A program made the translations under genes and the position numbers. Shown here piece after piece: positions 26,131 to 35,127 of a stretch of DNA of 64,000 nucleotides (the first letter of the stretch is position 1; each line of letters opens with the position of its first letter). This stretch comes from Olivibacter sitiensis DSM 17696. Lineage in GTDB: Bacteria; Bacteroidota; Bacteroidia; Sphingobacteriales; Sphingobacteriaceae. Where the stretch lies: positions 62,001 to 126,000 of the forward strand of contig NZ_ATZA01000010.1 of NCBI RefSeq assembly GCF_000427965.1. The letters run 5' to 3'. A model generated the notes under the pieces. It was not told the origin of the DNA. It searched no databases and saw nothing but the letters and a program-made list of their open reading frames with translations.

Positions 26131-27579
26131 ATGGCAATAAGAAAAATGATCATTCTGCTGATAGCCTTATGTGCCTTGCCGGCAATGAACAAGGCACAGG
26201 AAAACAAAGGGGATTTCGAATTGAAGGAGTTTACTCTTGGCGACCTTGAGGAACTGCTGATGGCCCATCACCCTGTGGTAAAGCAGGCAAAACTATTGAG
26301 TGAGGCCGCACGAGCCCAGGTGGCGCAGGCACGGGGAAATTTTGACCCGGCATTGAAGGCCGCTTTCAGCAATAAATACTTCGGAAACACGAATTACTAC
26401 AATGATTGGAACAGCGAGCTGAAGATACCCATATGGTTGGCAGGGGCAGACCTAAAGGTGGCCTACGATAGAAATGTGGGGGCACGCACCAATCCTCAGA
26501 CCGCGACTTCCACGTCGGGACTGTCGGGAGTAGGTGTCAGCATCCCCTTAGGTCAGGGCTTCATTATCGATAATCGTCGTAGTACGCTGTGGCAGGCAAA
26601 GGCAATGCTAGGATATGCCGAGGCGGAACAGGTAAAGCAGATCAATGCCATTTGGTTTGCCGCAGTGAAAGACTATTGGGACTGGTACTATGCCTACCGC
26701 CAATATGAGCTTCTACAGGAAGGCGTGAAACTGGCTGAAACGAGGTTTAATGCCATCAGCATGCAGACGGTTTTGGGAGATGCACCTGCCATCGATTCGG
26801 TAGAAGCCGCTATTACGGTGCAGGAACGCAAAATCGAGCTGGCTAAATACACAGTCGATCTCAAAAACAGCCGATTGGTACTGTCCAACCACTTATGGGA
26901 CGAAAATCAGCAACCCTTGGAATTGCCTGACTATGCCATACCGGCAACCGTTGATACTGCACTGTTGCAGCCCGATCCGACGATGCTCAGCAGCCTGCTG
27001 GACCAGGCACAAGAACAACATCCCGAACTGTTGAAATTGGAAAGTAAGAGACAGCAACTGGACATCGAGGAAAAATACCGCAAGGAACTGCTGAAGCCAA
27101 AGCTGAATGTAGCCGGAACGCTCATCTCCAGTCGCAGGAACTTGAACGAGTCTATGCCATATCCATACGATTTCAATTGGAATAACCACAAGCTAGGCTT
27201 TGAATTTGCCTTTCCACTGTTCCTACGCGCAGAACGCGGCAAGCTGAAGGAGGTGAGACTTCGGCAGGAAGAGCTGCAGTACGATCAGCTCATCACCGGG
27301 CGCAGCATAAACAACGATATCACCACCAAGTACAACGACCTTACGGCGTACAGCAATCAGTTGCAACTACAAGTGCTAAGCATCAATAACCAGCAGGTGT
27401 TGCTCAATGGTGAACAGCAGAAGTTTGAGCTTGGAGAAAGCACGTTGTTCATCATCAACAATAGGGAAAGTAAGTTGATTGATATGAGAATGAAACGGGA
27501 AGGCCTGATAACGAACTATAATAAAACCCTTGCCGAATTGTATTATAAAGCGGGGACTAGGTGGCAAGGGGATAAATGA
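26131..27579 (+). CDS. TolC family outer membrane efflux protein
   Basis: 482 residues with a signal peptide ending near MNKAQ (about residue 23), followed by the two outer-membrane-efflux repeats: HHPVVKQAKLLSEAARAQVA and HPELLKLESKRQQLDIEEKY are the usual first-helix signatures of each half. It would form the trimeric duct of the export apparatus with the HlyD protein encoded 6 bp upstream. It is the last gene of the operon; a 140-bp gap with no obvious terminator follows. Confidence 0.9.
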   Translation: MAIRKMIILLIALCALPAMNKAQENKGDFELKEFTLGDLEELLMAHHPVVKQAKLLSEAARAQVAQARGNFDPALKAAFSNKYFGNTNYYNDWNSELKIPIWLAGADLKVAYDRNVGARTNPQTATSTSGLSGVGVSIPLGQGFIIDNRRSTLWQAKAMLGYAEAEQVKQINAIWFAAVKDYWDWYYAYRQYELLQEGVKLAETRFNAISMQTVLGDAPAIDSVEAAITVQERKIELAKYTVDLKNSRLVLSNHLWDENQQPLELPDYAIPATVDTALLQPDPTMLSSLLDQAQEQHPELLKLESKRQQLDIEEKYRKELLKPKLNVAGTLISSRRNLNESMPYPYDFNWNNHKLGFEFAFPLFLRAERGKLKEVRLRQEELQYDQLITGRSINNDITTKYNDLTAYSNQLQLQVLSINNQQVLLNGEQQKFELGESTLFIINNRESKLIDMRMKREGLITNYNKTLAELYYKAGTRWQGDK

Positions 27580-27719
27580 TAAGTTGTAAGGCATTGTTTG
27601 TTAGGGATATATGTTGGAAATCTTCTTTGCTTTTTTGGCAGGAATTTTGCTGCAAGAGGGCGCTTGGATTTGCCTTTGAGCATGTCCTAGGCATATTGTT
27701 TAACTAATATAAAACGTAT

Positions 27720-28196
27720 ATGAAAAGACCAATTTTATCTTTATTAGCATTGCTAATGCTTGTTTTAGGCGCTGGGGAGTTGAAGGCGCAGTACCGCACC
27801 GCTCTTGGACTTGGTATCGACTTAGGCGATGGGCAAACATTGGTAGGGCCTCAAGTAAAACATTTTTTCAATGCGAAAGATGCTGGAAATGTGCAGCTAT
27901 TGTTTGCGGACAACCATATCGTGCTTGGTGCAGACTACTCTTACAATCAGCCGGTAACTGGTGCGGAAGGACTCAATTGGTACGTGGGAGTCGGCCCACA
28001 GCTGAGCTTTATTGACCTGGGCGACTTTGGCAATGAAACGTATTTTGCCATTCGTCCAGCATTGGGTTTGGAATACAAGATTCCTACGGCCCCAATAGGG
28101 TTTCATTTCGACTGGAAGCCTTGGTGGAATTTGTCCAATAATTCCAATTTTGAAGCGGCGCGATTTAGCATAGGGTTCAAGTATGTTTTGAAATAG
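27720..28196 (+). CDS. small outer membrane beta-barrel protein
   Basis: 158 residues with a clear signal peptide (ending GELKAQ at about residue 24) and then alternating amphipathic strands: YRTALGLGIDL, TLVGPQVKHFF, NVQLLFAD, IVLGADYSYN, NWYVGVGPQLSF, TYFAIRPALGLEYKI, IGFHFDWKPWW, ARFSIGFKYVLK. The terminal aromatic/basic strand and about 8 strands fit a small OmpX/OmpW-size barrel. No specific function is recognised. It is followed by its own terminator. Confidence 0.75.
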   Translation: MKRPILSLLALLMLVLGAGELKAQYRTALGLGIDLGDGQTLVGPQVKHFFNAKDAGNVQLLFADNHIVLGADYSYNQPVTGAEGLNWYVGVGPQLSFIDLGDFGNETYFAIRPALGLEYKIPTAPIGFHFDWKPWWNLSNNSNFEAARFSIGFKYVLK

Positions 28197-28227
28197 ATCT
28201 CGTATCGTTTATACAGCATGAGTAAGG

Positions 28228-28260
28228 AGAGGCCTGTGTTTATCGCAGGCCTCTCTTTTT
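28228..28260 (+). terminator. terminator of the small barrel gene
   Basis: AGAGGCCTG pairs with CAGGCCTCT (9 bp, 9-nt loop), followed by CTTTTT. Confidence 0.88.
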
Positions 28261-28442
28261 GTATGGGTTAAGTGACAAGCAGGTATATATTGCAAAATTT
28301 TAAATTAATTGTAGCTAATCCATCTCAAAGTTCGTCTTATGTTAAAAAGCCATCATGCACAGCATTGTTTTTTGCTGCTAGTAGGAAGCTTGGTGAAGAG
28401 TCAATGTATATGGTGAAAGTGCTTTTTGGAATATAAGATAAT

Positions 28443-29144
28443 ATGAAAAGTAAGATACTAAAAATGATATGTGGCCTGGCACTGGGCAGCCTAGTGTTAA
28501 GCGGGTGTTTGAAAGATAATGATGGTGTAACGGAATATCCCGTAGCTGGATTGTATTTGTATAATGCCTATACGGGCTCTTCCGGACTTGCCGTCCGTTT
28601 GGGCCAGAACGTGGTAAGGGATGTCTATAATCCTTTGGTCTACAAAAATGCGGCATATGTAAATGCTTACAGCGGCAATCGCAATCTGATTTTTTATACC
28701 AATTCGAACAATTCATTGGTAGATACCACGGTAACCCTGCAACAAGGTGTTTATTATACCGCTTACGCTTATGGCGTGGAGGATAGCCCAAAGCTGGTTA
28801 TGACCAAAGACGTCACGATAGAGGAACTGGGCGAAAATGCTAGCGCGGTTCGTTTCTTCAATTTGGCCGCAGGTACAGGGGCCGTTTCGTTGACCATAGG
28901 TGATGAGGATAGTCCTTCATTTGTTAACAGGCCTACGGAAACTCAGGAAAGCACCACGGCCAATGAGGCTTTTGAAGCAACCATGGGCGGAAATTATGTC
29001 TTGCAGGTGAGTAATGCCGCTGGCGAAACGATCGCTAGAAGGGAAGGTGTAACCTTGGCAAATGGAAAGTACTATAGCATTATATTGGTGGGAATAAGCG
29101 GTGATACCAATATGCCTCTGAATATAGAGGTAATGAGCTATTAA
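28443..29144 (+). CDS. DUF4397 domain-containing lipoprotein
   Basis: 233 residues. The signal sequence ends in the lipobox LSGC (Cys22), so it is a lipoprotein. The DUF4397 beta-sandwich repeats follow: AGLYLYNAYTGSSGLAVRLG, a tyrosine/serine-rich middle VTLQQGVYYTAYAYG, and SAVRFFNLAAGTGAVSLTIG. DUF4397 proteins are surface or periplasmic lipoproteins in Bacteroidota, of unknown function. Monocistronic, with a terminator 35 bp after the stop. Confidence 0.85.
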   Translation: MKSKILKMICGLALGSLVLSGCLKDNDGVTEYPVAGLYLYNAYTGSSGLAVRLGQNVVRDVYNPLVYKNAAYVNAYSGNRNLIFYTNSNNSLVDTTVTLQQGVYYTAYAYGVEDSPKLVMTKDVTIEELGENASAVRFFNLAAGTGAVSLTIGDEDSPSFVNRPTETQESTTANEAFEATMGGNYVLQVSNAAGETIARREGVTLANGKYYSIILVGISGDTNMPLNIEVMSY

Positions 29145-29178
29145 GATTGTCTTCGAATATTAACCTTTGAATTTTGTT

Positions 29179-29206
29179 AGGGGCATCGACTGATGCCCCT
29201 TTTTTA
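29179..29206 (+). terminator. terminator of the DUF4397 gene
   Basis: AGGGGCATC pairs with GATGCCCCT (9 bp, 4-nt loop), followed by TTTTTT. The T-tract reaches the end of the convergent cdsA gene. Confidence 0.88.
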
Positions 29207-30022
29207 TTTCCAGGAAAATACGATAACAATATATAGAAATGTGTAAACGAGTGGAGCGGCCATCAAGAGGCCATCGAAGCGATCGAGCAAACCACCATGC
29301 CCAGGTAAGATATTGCCCGAATCCTTTACCCCGAAACTTCTTTTCAGCATGGACTCCGTAAGGTCGCCCAATGTGCCAAATACCGAAATTATCAGCGCCA
29401 TACATCCCCATTCTATCAGAGATAGTTCATGGAAATAAAATGAGATGATTGCTGCAGAGACTAAACTGATGAGCACGCCGCCGAAAAAACCTTCCCAAGT
29501 CTTCTTGGGAGAATGGCGTTCAAAGAGCTTTCGCTTTCCAAAGCTTCTACCCACTAGATAGGCACCTGTATCGTTGCACCACAGCATGATGAGGAAGGCC
29601 AATGGGTAATGCGCATTATATATGCCCTCCAAGTATGCCAATGAATAGAAAAAAGCAAAGGGAAGTAGCGCATAGATCACCCCCATAAGCGTATGGGCAA
29701 TGTTGTGGAAGGGGTTCTCGCTTTTGCGATATAGCTCGCACAGGTAAATAAGCATCAGAAAAGGAACCGCCAATAGCAACAGAATGAGGGAATACCCAAA
29801 TTGTTGGTAGGCGATGATGGCAGCAAAAAGAACCACAGAGAACAAGATACCCATGAATGAAAGCGGCTTCAGCGAGGTGTCGGTTTTTATGAGCTTATAA
29901 AATTCGAATACACTCGCTGCAGACAGTAGTAGAAAGAAAATGCTGTAGGTAAAGCCTCCTAACAATACGGAGGCGAGCATGATCAATACGAAGAACAAGC
30001 CCGTAATTGCCCTAGTTTTCAT
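29204..30022 (-). CDS. cdsA: phosphatidate cytidylyltransferase
   Basis: Makes CDP-diacylglycerol from CTP and phosphatidate in the inner membrane, feeding all phospholipid synthesis. 272 residues, about 8 helices, with HSPKKTWEGFFGG (about 157-169) and the family signature SMLKRSFGVKDSGNILPGHG followed by GLLDRFD at the C-terminus. I start at ATG 30022, because GGAGGAAGGAA directly precedes it; an ATG six codons earlier would itself cover that ribosome site. The start overlaps the end of the DUF2007 gene by 11 bp, so the two are co-translated. Confidence 0.93.
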   Translation of the reverse strand: MKTRAITGLFFVLIMLASVLLGGFTYSIFFLLLSAASVFEFYKLIKTDTSLKPLSFMGILFSVVLFAAIIAYQQFGYSLILLLLAVPFLMLIYLCELYRKSENPFHNIAHTLMGVIYALLPFAFFYSLAYLEGIYNAHYPLAFLIMLWCNDTGAYLVGRSFGKRKLFERHSPKKTWEGFFGGVLISLVSAAIISFYFHELSLIEWGCMALIISVFGTLGDLTESMLKRSFGVKDSGNILPGHGGLLDRFDGLLMAAPLVYTFLYIVIVFSWK

Positions 30023-30227
30023 TTCCTTCCTCCATTTCATTTAAAACCTCTTCGGCAAATGCTTTGTTGCTTTCATGAACCCATAGCTCTACTTGGCCAA
30101 AGCCGTAGGACGAGTCTTTCTTGTTCAACAATACCGCGTGAATTCCCGCTTCTTCCAAAGCTTGCCGCGCGATTTCTGCCTTGAAAAAGTCAGTTCCCGT
30201 AAATAGTTTAATCCAGTCTTTTTCCAT
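30012..30227 (-). CDS. DUF2007 domain-containing protein
   Basis: 71 residues, whole-length DUF2007 (also called putative signal transducing protein): WIKLFTGTDFFKAEIARQAL, GIHAVLLNKKDSS, GQVELWV, then an acidic helix. It is related in fold to PII-like sensors, but its function is not known. Overlaps both neighbours (20 bp with the CPBP gene, 11 bp with cdsA) in the same direction, so CPBP, DUF2007 and cdsA form a tightly packed operon, a common arrangement in Sphingobacteriaceae. Confidence 0.88.
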   Translation of the reverse strand: MEKDWIKLFTGTDFFKAEIARQALEEAGIHAVLLNKKDSSYGFGQVELWVHESNKAFAEEVLNEMEEGNEN

Positions 30228-31158
30228 CAGTATTGTCTTGTTCTAATTGCCGTTCCAGAAGAGCGTATTGGTAGAAGCGATAGAGGAAATAGCCCAAGGC
30301 CAATACGCTGAATATATATATATAATAAGGCGTTTGCTCGCCATAATCCACTGCATCCAGGTTTTTCCCCTGTTTTATCAAGACAAATGAAGCTATAACG
30401 GCATAGCCATTGTTTACAAAGTGAGCAAGAATGGGCAACCAGATGCAATTGCTCCACCAATACAGATAACCCAATAATGCCCCTAGAAACATACGTGGCA
30501 GAAACCCATAGAACTGAAGGTGTATGGCGCTAAAAATGATGGCCGTAACCCAGATCGCTACGTGTGGGTTTTTAAACCACCTGACAAGTGCGTTTTGTAA
30601 AATGCCACGAAAAAAAAACTCTTCGCCCACGGCCGCCAGCACGGCAATCATGAAGATGTTGCCAATAAGGCCGCTCCAGGTTTTTGTTTGCAGAAAGGCC
30701 TCCGTCAGTATCTTTGCTTGTTCTTCCTTTTCCTGCATCCATACCTCTACGGATTTTAAACTTTCGGGAAGTGCAATGCCGGCGTTCCATCTGCCAAGGA
30801 GATCCCAAGTAGGTATGGCAATGAGCATCATGGCAGAGGCATAAAGCCATAACGAGGCGTATCTTGGGGCATGCAAGTCAAAATAAAACGTAGATTTCCT
30901 TTCCAAATAACGGAGCAGTAGCGGAGGCAATACGAATAGGCCTATCGATTGCGTGATTTGCAAAATGCGGAAAACTTCCACATCCCTTTCCGTAGGTTGA
31001 ACCATATTTAACTTCATGGCATCCAATCCGTAGAGAAAGAAAATGATAGCCAGGCCGATAACCGAAAACACTATCAGGCTAAGGGCCGTTAGTGCCAAAA
31101 GTTGTAGTAAGGAGACAAGCGGGTGGTTTTCGGGGTATTTACGTGTATATGAGCTCAA
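30208..31158 (-). CDS. CPBP family intramembrane metalloprotease
   Basis: 316 residues with about 8 helices and the CAAX-protease/bacteriocin-processing motifs: EEFFFRGILQNALVRWF (EExxxR), FSAIHLQFYGFLPRMFLGAL (His of motif 2) and ILAHFVNNGYAV (motif 3). Probable intramembrane glutamic/metalloprotease; the substrate is unknown. The reading frame begins at TTG 31158 (TTGAGCTCATAT...), the only start upstream of the first helix; the next ATG is about 50 codons in and would remove it. First gene of the operon with DUF2007 and cdsA, divergent from dusB. Confidence 0.88.
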   Translation of the reverse strand: MSSYTRKYPENHPLVSLLQLLALTALSLIVFSVIGLAIIFFLYGLDAMKLNMVQPTERDVEVFRILQITQSIGLFVLPPLLLRYLERKSTFYFDLHAPRYASLWLYASAMMLIAIPTWDLLGRWNAGIALPESLKSVEVWMQEKEEQAKILTEAFLQTKTWSGLIGNIFMIAVLAAVGEEFFFRGILQNALVRWFKNPHVAIWVTAIIFSAIHLQFYGFLPRMFLGALLGYLYWWSNCIWLPILAHFVNNGYAVIASFVLIKQGKNLDAVDYGEQTPYYIYIFSVLALGYFLYRFYQYALLERQLEQDNTDGKRLD

Positions 31159-31163
31159 TTTTT

Positions 31164-31179
31164 TATCTTTGCAAAATTA
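31164..31179. promoter_or_regulatory. abutting divergent promoter boxes, dusB and CPBP-cdsA operon
   Basis: TATCTTTG on the plus strand (31164-31171, for dusB) is immediately followed by CAAAATTA (31172-31179), which is TAATTTTG on the minus strand (for the CPBP gene). The two -7 boxes touch without a gap, so the two promoters could not be occupied at once. Confidence 0.6.
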
Positions 31180-31199
31180 TTTGGGGTTGAAGATAAGGA

Positions 31200-32210
31200 A
31201 TGTCGGTTAAAATAGGAAAAAATATTGATTTGGGAGATTTCCCTCTTCTCTTGGCGCCCATGGAAGATGTGAGCGACCCACCTTTTCGGTTTGTGTGCAA
31301 GCAGAACGGTGTGGATATGATGTACACCGAGTTTGTATCTTCGGAAGGGCTCATACGAGATGCCGCCAAGAGCAGGCAAAAGCTGGATATATTCGAGTAT
31401 GAACGTCCCATAGGGATACAGATTTTTGGCAGCGATATCGACACTATGCGGGAGGCTACGGAAATTGCCTCGCAGGCTGGCCCAGACCTGATAGATATCA
31501 ATTACGGATGCCCCGTGAAAAATGTAGCATGCCGTGGTGCCGGAGCCAGCTTATTGCAGGACATTGAGAAAATGACCAAAATGACCAAGGCCGTGGTGGA
31601 GGCTACGCACCTTCCCGTCACGGTAAAAACGCGTCTCGGCTGGGATGACAATACCAAAAACGTATACGAGGTAGCCGAGCGCCTCCAGGACGTAGGTATA
31701 CAGGCATTGAGCATCCACGGCCGCACCCGATCGCAGATGTACAAAGGGCAAGCCGACTGGTCCATGATTCGCGATGTGAAACGCAATCCGCATATACAGA
31801 TCCCCATATTTGGCAATGGCGACGTGGACAGTGTGGAAAAAGCGGCCGCCTGGCGCATGGAGTATGAGGTAGATGGAATCATGATAGGCAGGGCGGCCAT
31901 TGGCTACCCGTGGGTCTTTAGGGAAATCAAGCACTTTTTCCAGACAGGCGAACGCCTGGATGGCCCTACTATTGCCGAGCGGGTAGAAGTCTGCAGGACA
32001 CATTTCCAGAAATCCATCGAATGGAAGGGCGAACGTACGGGCATTTTCGAGATGAGGCGGCATTATGCCAATTACTTTAAAGGGATACCAAATTTCAAGG
32101 AATACCGCATGAAATTGGTGAGCTTGGAAAGACCTTCCGATGTACACGAAGTATTGGACGAGATCACCGAACGCTTTGACGCTATTTTGTTTTCACCCAA
32201 AATTGATTGA
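31200..32210 (+). CDS. dusB: tRNA-dihydrouridine synthase
   Basis: Reduces specific uridines in the tRNA D-loop using FMN and NADPH. 336 residues, with LLAPMEDVSDPPFRFVC at the N-terminus, DINYGCPVKNVACRGAGASL (catalytic Cys in GCP), VKTRLGWD, IHGRTRSQMYKG, GNGDV and GIMIGRAAIGYPW: the complete Dus barrel plus a C-terminal tRNA-binding helical domain. Closest to the DusB/Nif3R3 class. Its 3' end overlaps scpA by 29 bp in convergent orientation. Confidence 0.93.
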   Translation: MSVKIGKNIDLGDFPLLLAPMEDVSDPPFRFVCKQNGVDMMYTEFVSSEGLIRDAAKSRQKLDIFEYERPIGIQIFGSDIDTMREATEIASQAGPDLIDINYGCPVKNVACRGAGASLLQDIEKMTKMTKAVVEATHLPVTVKTRLGWDDNTKNVYEVAERLQDVGIQALSIHGRTRSQMYKGQADWSMIRDVKRNPHIQIPIFGNGDVDSVEKAAAWRMEYEVDGIMIGRAAIGYPWVFREIKHFFQTGERLDGPTIAERVEVCRTHFQKSIEWKGERTGIFEMRRHYANYFKGIPNFKEYRMKLVSLERPSDVHEVLDEITERFDAILFSPKID

Positions 32211-32922
32211 ATCCACTGCCTATTTGCAGGTCTATCAATTGTTGTTGGAGCATTTCCAGTATAGCCAGAAAATTGTACACAAAATGCACCTTGTTTTCCG
32301 AATGGCGCTTTAGGAGGGCAAAATCGAGCTTGGTATTGATCTGTAACAACGTAGCTATTTTTGCCTTTTGCTCCTCAATGGTGTAGGGATATTTCACTAC
32401 CGTATGTTTCACGTCGTTGCTTCTAGCTTCATAGTTGCGAATCAGCCGCTCATAGACCACCATAAGCCGATATAGATCAAAAGAGGCTAATTCATCGCCA
32501 GGTTCCGCTTCTTGTGCCACCATCCTGTTGTTGGCATCAATATTTCCCCTTTTTTCCATTTGAAAGCGACGTTCTTCCAAAATGCGCAGTTCTTCACATA
32601 CCTCCTTGAATTTCTTGTACTCGATCAGTTTTTGGATAAGGTTTTCCCTAAGGTCTACCTCATTTCCCTGCTCATCGAGCTCGGGTCTGGGCAAGAGCAT
32701 TTTTGCCTTGATGCGCATGAGGGTTGCCGCAACGAATATGAATTCACTGGCAACTTCCATGTTCAACTCGCTCATTTGCTGGATATAATCCAGAAAGTCG
32801 TCCGTAATCTTGGAAATGGATATGTCGTGGATATTCAGCTCATCCCTTTCGATGAAGAAGAGTAGCAGGTCAAAGGGACCTTCAAATTGAGGTAACTTTA
32901 TTTCGAATCCCGGTTGTTGCAT
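32182..32922 (-). CDS. scpA: segregation and condensation protein A
   Basis: Kleisin subunit of the SMC-ScpA-ScpB condensin. 246 residues: the N-terminal motif KLPQFEGPFDLLLFFIERDE (9-28) binds the SMC neck, VASEFIFVAATLMRIKAKML (about 57-76) follows, and a C-terminal winged helix ends VYNFLAILEMLQQQLIDLQ. Normal length. It stands alone without scpB, as often in Bacteroidota. Starts at ATG 32922; convergent overlap with dusB. Confidence 0.93.
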   Translation of the reverse strand: MQQPGFEIKLPQFEGPFDLLLFFIERDELNIHDISISKITDDFLDYIQQMSELNMEVASEFIFVAATLMRIKAKMLLPRPELDEQGNEVDLRENLIQKLIEYKKFKEVCEELRILEERRFQMEKRGNIDANNRMVAQEAEPGDELASFDLYRLMVVYERLIRNYEARSNDVKHTVVKYPYTIEEQKAKIATLLQINTKLDFALLKRHSENKVHFVYNFLAILEMLQQQLIDLQIGSGFNQFWVKTK

Positions 32923-33063
32923 GGTATCAGCACAAAGTTAATGTTTTTGGCGGTATTCATGACAAACAAAAAACAGGATAGACTGTTGCCAAGCTTAATA
33001 AACAGGATGATAGCAAAACCGAATATGTTAGCAATAGAAAAGTGCAATTGTTAAATTATTCCT

Positions 33064-33071
33064 TACTTTTG
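33064..33071 (+). promoter_or_regulatory. dxs promoter -7 box
   Basis: TACTTTTG, 24 nt upstream of the dxs ATG; a match to TAnnTTTG. No good -33 TTG at the usual distance. Confidence 0.5.
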
Positions 33072-33095
33072 CCGTAGATTTCTTACCTTGATGAA

Positions 33096-35024
33096 ATGAA
33101 TTTTGAACCAGGACAACTACTAAGAAACATCAATAGCCCTGCCGATTTAAGGAAACTAAGCGAGTCGGACCTTGTGAAATTGGCCAAGGAATTGCGCCAG
33201 TTCATTATTGATGTCGTTTCTGTTCATGGAGGGCATTTTGCTGCAAGCTTAGGCGTTGTAGAGCTTACCATAGCGCTTCACTACGTGATGAATACACCTT
33301 ACGACCAGTTGGTCTGGGATGTGGGGCATCAAGCTTATGGGCATAAGATCCTGACGGGGCGAAGGGATGCTTTTCATACCAACAGATTGTATGGCGGCAT
33401 CAGTGGTTTCCCAAAGCGTAGCGAAAGCGAGTACGACACTTTTGGTGTGGGGCACTCCTCTACGTCCATTTCCGCCGCTTTAGGCATGGCGGTAGCATCT
33501 CATTATAAGGGCGAGCACGATAGACAGCACGTTGCGGTCATAGGCGATGGCTCTATGACGGCGGGGATGGCCTTCGAGGCGCTCAATCATGCTGGTATTG
33601 CCAACTCCAACGTGCTGGTTGTACTCAATGACAACTGCATGGCCATAGATCCCAATGTGGGCGCGCTGAAAGAGTATTTGACAAATATTACTATTTCCAA
33701 ATCCTATAACCGGTTTCGGGATGATGTAGGCAAGGCTTTGGCCAAGCTTTCTGAGTTTGGTCCCAATGCTTTCAAATATGTCAAGAAACTGGAAAAAAGC
33801 CTTAAAGGTACACTGCTGAAGAACAGCAACTTCTTTGAGACGCTCAATTTTCGCTATTTTGGCCCAGTCGATGGGCATGACTTGCCGAGGCTGGTGAGGG
33901 TGATACAGGAGCTGAAGCACATTCCAGGTCCGAAATTGCTCCATTGCATCACCGTGAAAGGAAAAGGCTTTGCCTTGGCGGAGAAAGACCAAACCACATG
34001 GCATGCGCCGGGACTATTCGATAAGATAACGGGAGAGATAAAAAAATCATTGAGCGACCGCCCTGTAGCACCAAAATTCCAAGATGTTTTTGGACATACC
34101 ATAGTGGAGCTGGCCGAAAAAAATGATAAGATAATGGGGATCACCCCGGCAATGCCTTCGGGCTCGTCCCTCAATATCATGATGAAGGCCATGCCCAAGA
34201 GGGCCTTCGACGTGGGCATTGCCGAGCAACATGCTGTGACATTCTCCGCAGGCCTTGCTACCCAGGGAATGGTTCCATTTTGCAATATCTATTCCAGCTT
34301 TATGCAACGTGCCTACGATCAGGTGATACATGATGTGGCGCTGCAGAAGTTGAACGTTGTTTTTTGCTTAGATAGAGCGGGGATTGCTGGGGCCGACGGG
34401 GCCACGCACCATGGCGCCTACGATTTGGCATATATGCGCTGCATTCCCAATATGGTGGTATCTGCACCCATGAATGAAGAAGAACTTCGTAACCTGATGT
34501 ACACGGCGCAGCTGCCGGACATGGGGCCTTTTGCTATCCGCTATCCAAGAGGACAAGGAGTAATGCCCGACTGGCGTAGGCCTTTCCAGCGGATCGAGGT
34601 GGGTAAAGGGAGAAAGGTGACCGACGGAGAAGAGGTGGCCATATTGAGCATAGGAGCTATCGGCAACGAAGTAGTAAAGGCAAACCTGTTGCTGAATGAG
34701 GAGGGCATTTTTCCCGCGCATTACGACCTTCGTTTTGTGAAACCTCTAGACGAGGAATTATTGCACCAGGTTTTCAGGCAGTTTAAAAAAATAATAACCG
34801 TAGAAGATGGAGCGGTGCATGGGGGAATGGGGTCTGCCGTCCTTGAATTTATGGCAGATCATGGTTACAATGCCCATGTAACACGCTTAGGCATTCCCGA
34901 TAGATTCGTGCACCACGGTGAGCAGAAACAGTTGTGGGAAGAGTGTGGCTATGACAGCAAGGGTATTGCTGCTTCGGTAAGAAGATTGGCTACTGCTATT
35001 AAAACTGACGTGCTTGCCGGTTAG
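33096..35024 (+). CDS. dxs: 1-deoxy-D-xylulose-5-phosphate synthase
   Basis: First step of the MEP isoprenoid pathway: condenses pyruvate and glyceraldehyde-3-phosphate with thiamine diphosphate. 642 residues, with [18 protein letters not shown], the ThDP motif [18 protein letters not shown]...NDN (from about 150), [16 protein letters not shown] and [20 protein letters not shown], then a transketolase C-terminal domain. Complete and of normal length. ATG at 33096 (MNFEPGQLL); the ATG at 33091 is out of frame. Monocistronic. Confidence 0.96.
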   Translation: MNFEPGQLLRNINSPADLRKLSESDLVKLAKELRQFIIDVVSVHGGHFAASLGVVELTIALHYVMNTPYDQLVWDVGHQAYGHKILTGRRDAFHTNRLYGGISGFPKRSESEYDTFGVGHSSTSISAALGMAVASHYKGEHDRQHVAVIGDGSMTAGMAFEALNHAGIANSNVLVVLNDNCMAIDPNVGALKEYLTNITISKSYNRFRDDVGKALAKLSEFGPNAFKYVKKLEKSLKGTLLKNSNFFETLNFRYFGPVDGHDLPRLVRVIQELKHIPGPKLLHCITVKGKGFALAEKDQTTWHAPGLFDKITGEIKKSLSDRPVAPKFQDVFGHTIVELAEKNDKIMGITPAMPSGSSLNIMMKAMPKRAFDVGIAEQHAVTFSAGLATQGMVPFCNIYSSFMQRAYDQVIHDVALQKLNVVFCLDRAGIAGADGATHHGAYDLAYMRCIPNMVVSAPMNEEELRNLMYTAQLPDMGPFAIRYPRGQGVMPDWRRPFQRIEVGKGRKVTDGEEVAILSIGAIGNEVVKANLLLNEEGIFPAHYDLRFVKPLDEELLHQVFRQFKKIITVEDGAVHGGMGSAVLEFMADHGYNAHVTRLGIPDRFVHHGEQKQLWEECGYDSKGIAASVRRLATAIKTDVLAG

Positions 35025-35099
35025 TTTATTGGTGGATTAGTTTATCGGTGCTCAATGACCGATCAACCAATGACTATTTAACTAATCAACCATTTTGCC

Positions 35100-35107
35100 T
35101 AAGTTTG
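35100..35107 (+). promoter_or_regulatory. aspS promoter -7 box
   Basis: TAAGTTTG, 20 nt upstream of the aspS ATG. The dxs-aspS gap (35025-35127) also contains ATCGGT/ACCGAT (35044-35063), a small hairpin after dxs. Confidence 0.5.
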
Positions 35108-35127
35108 CAGGCAATTAAAATAAGGAA

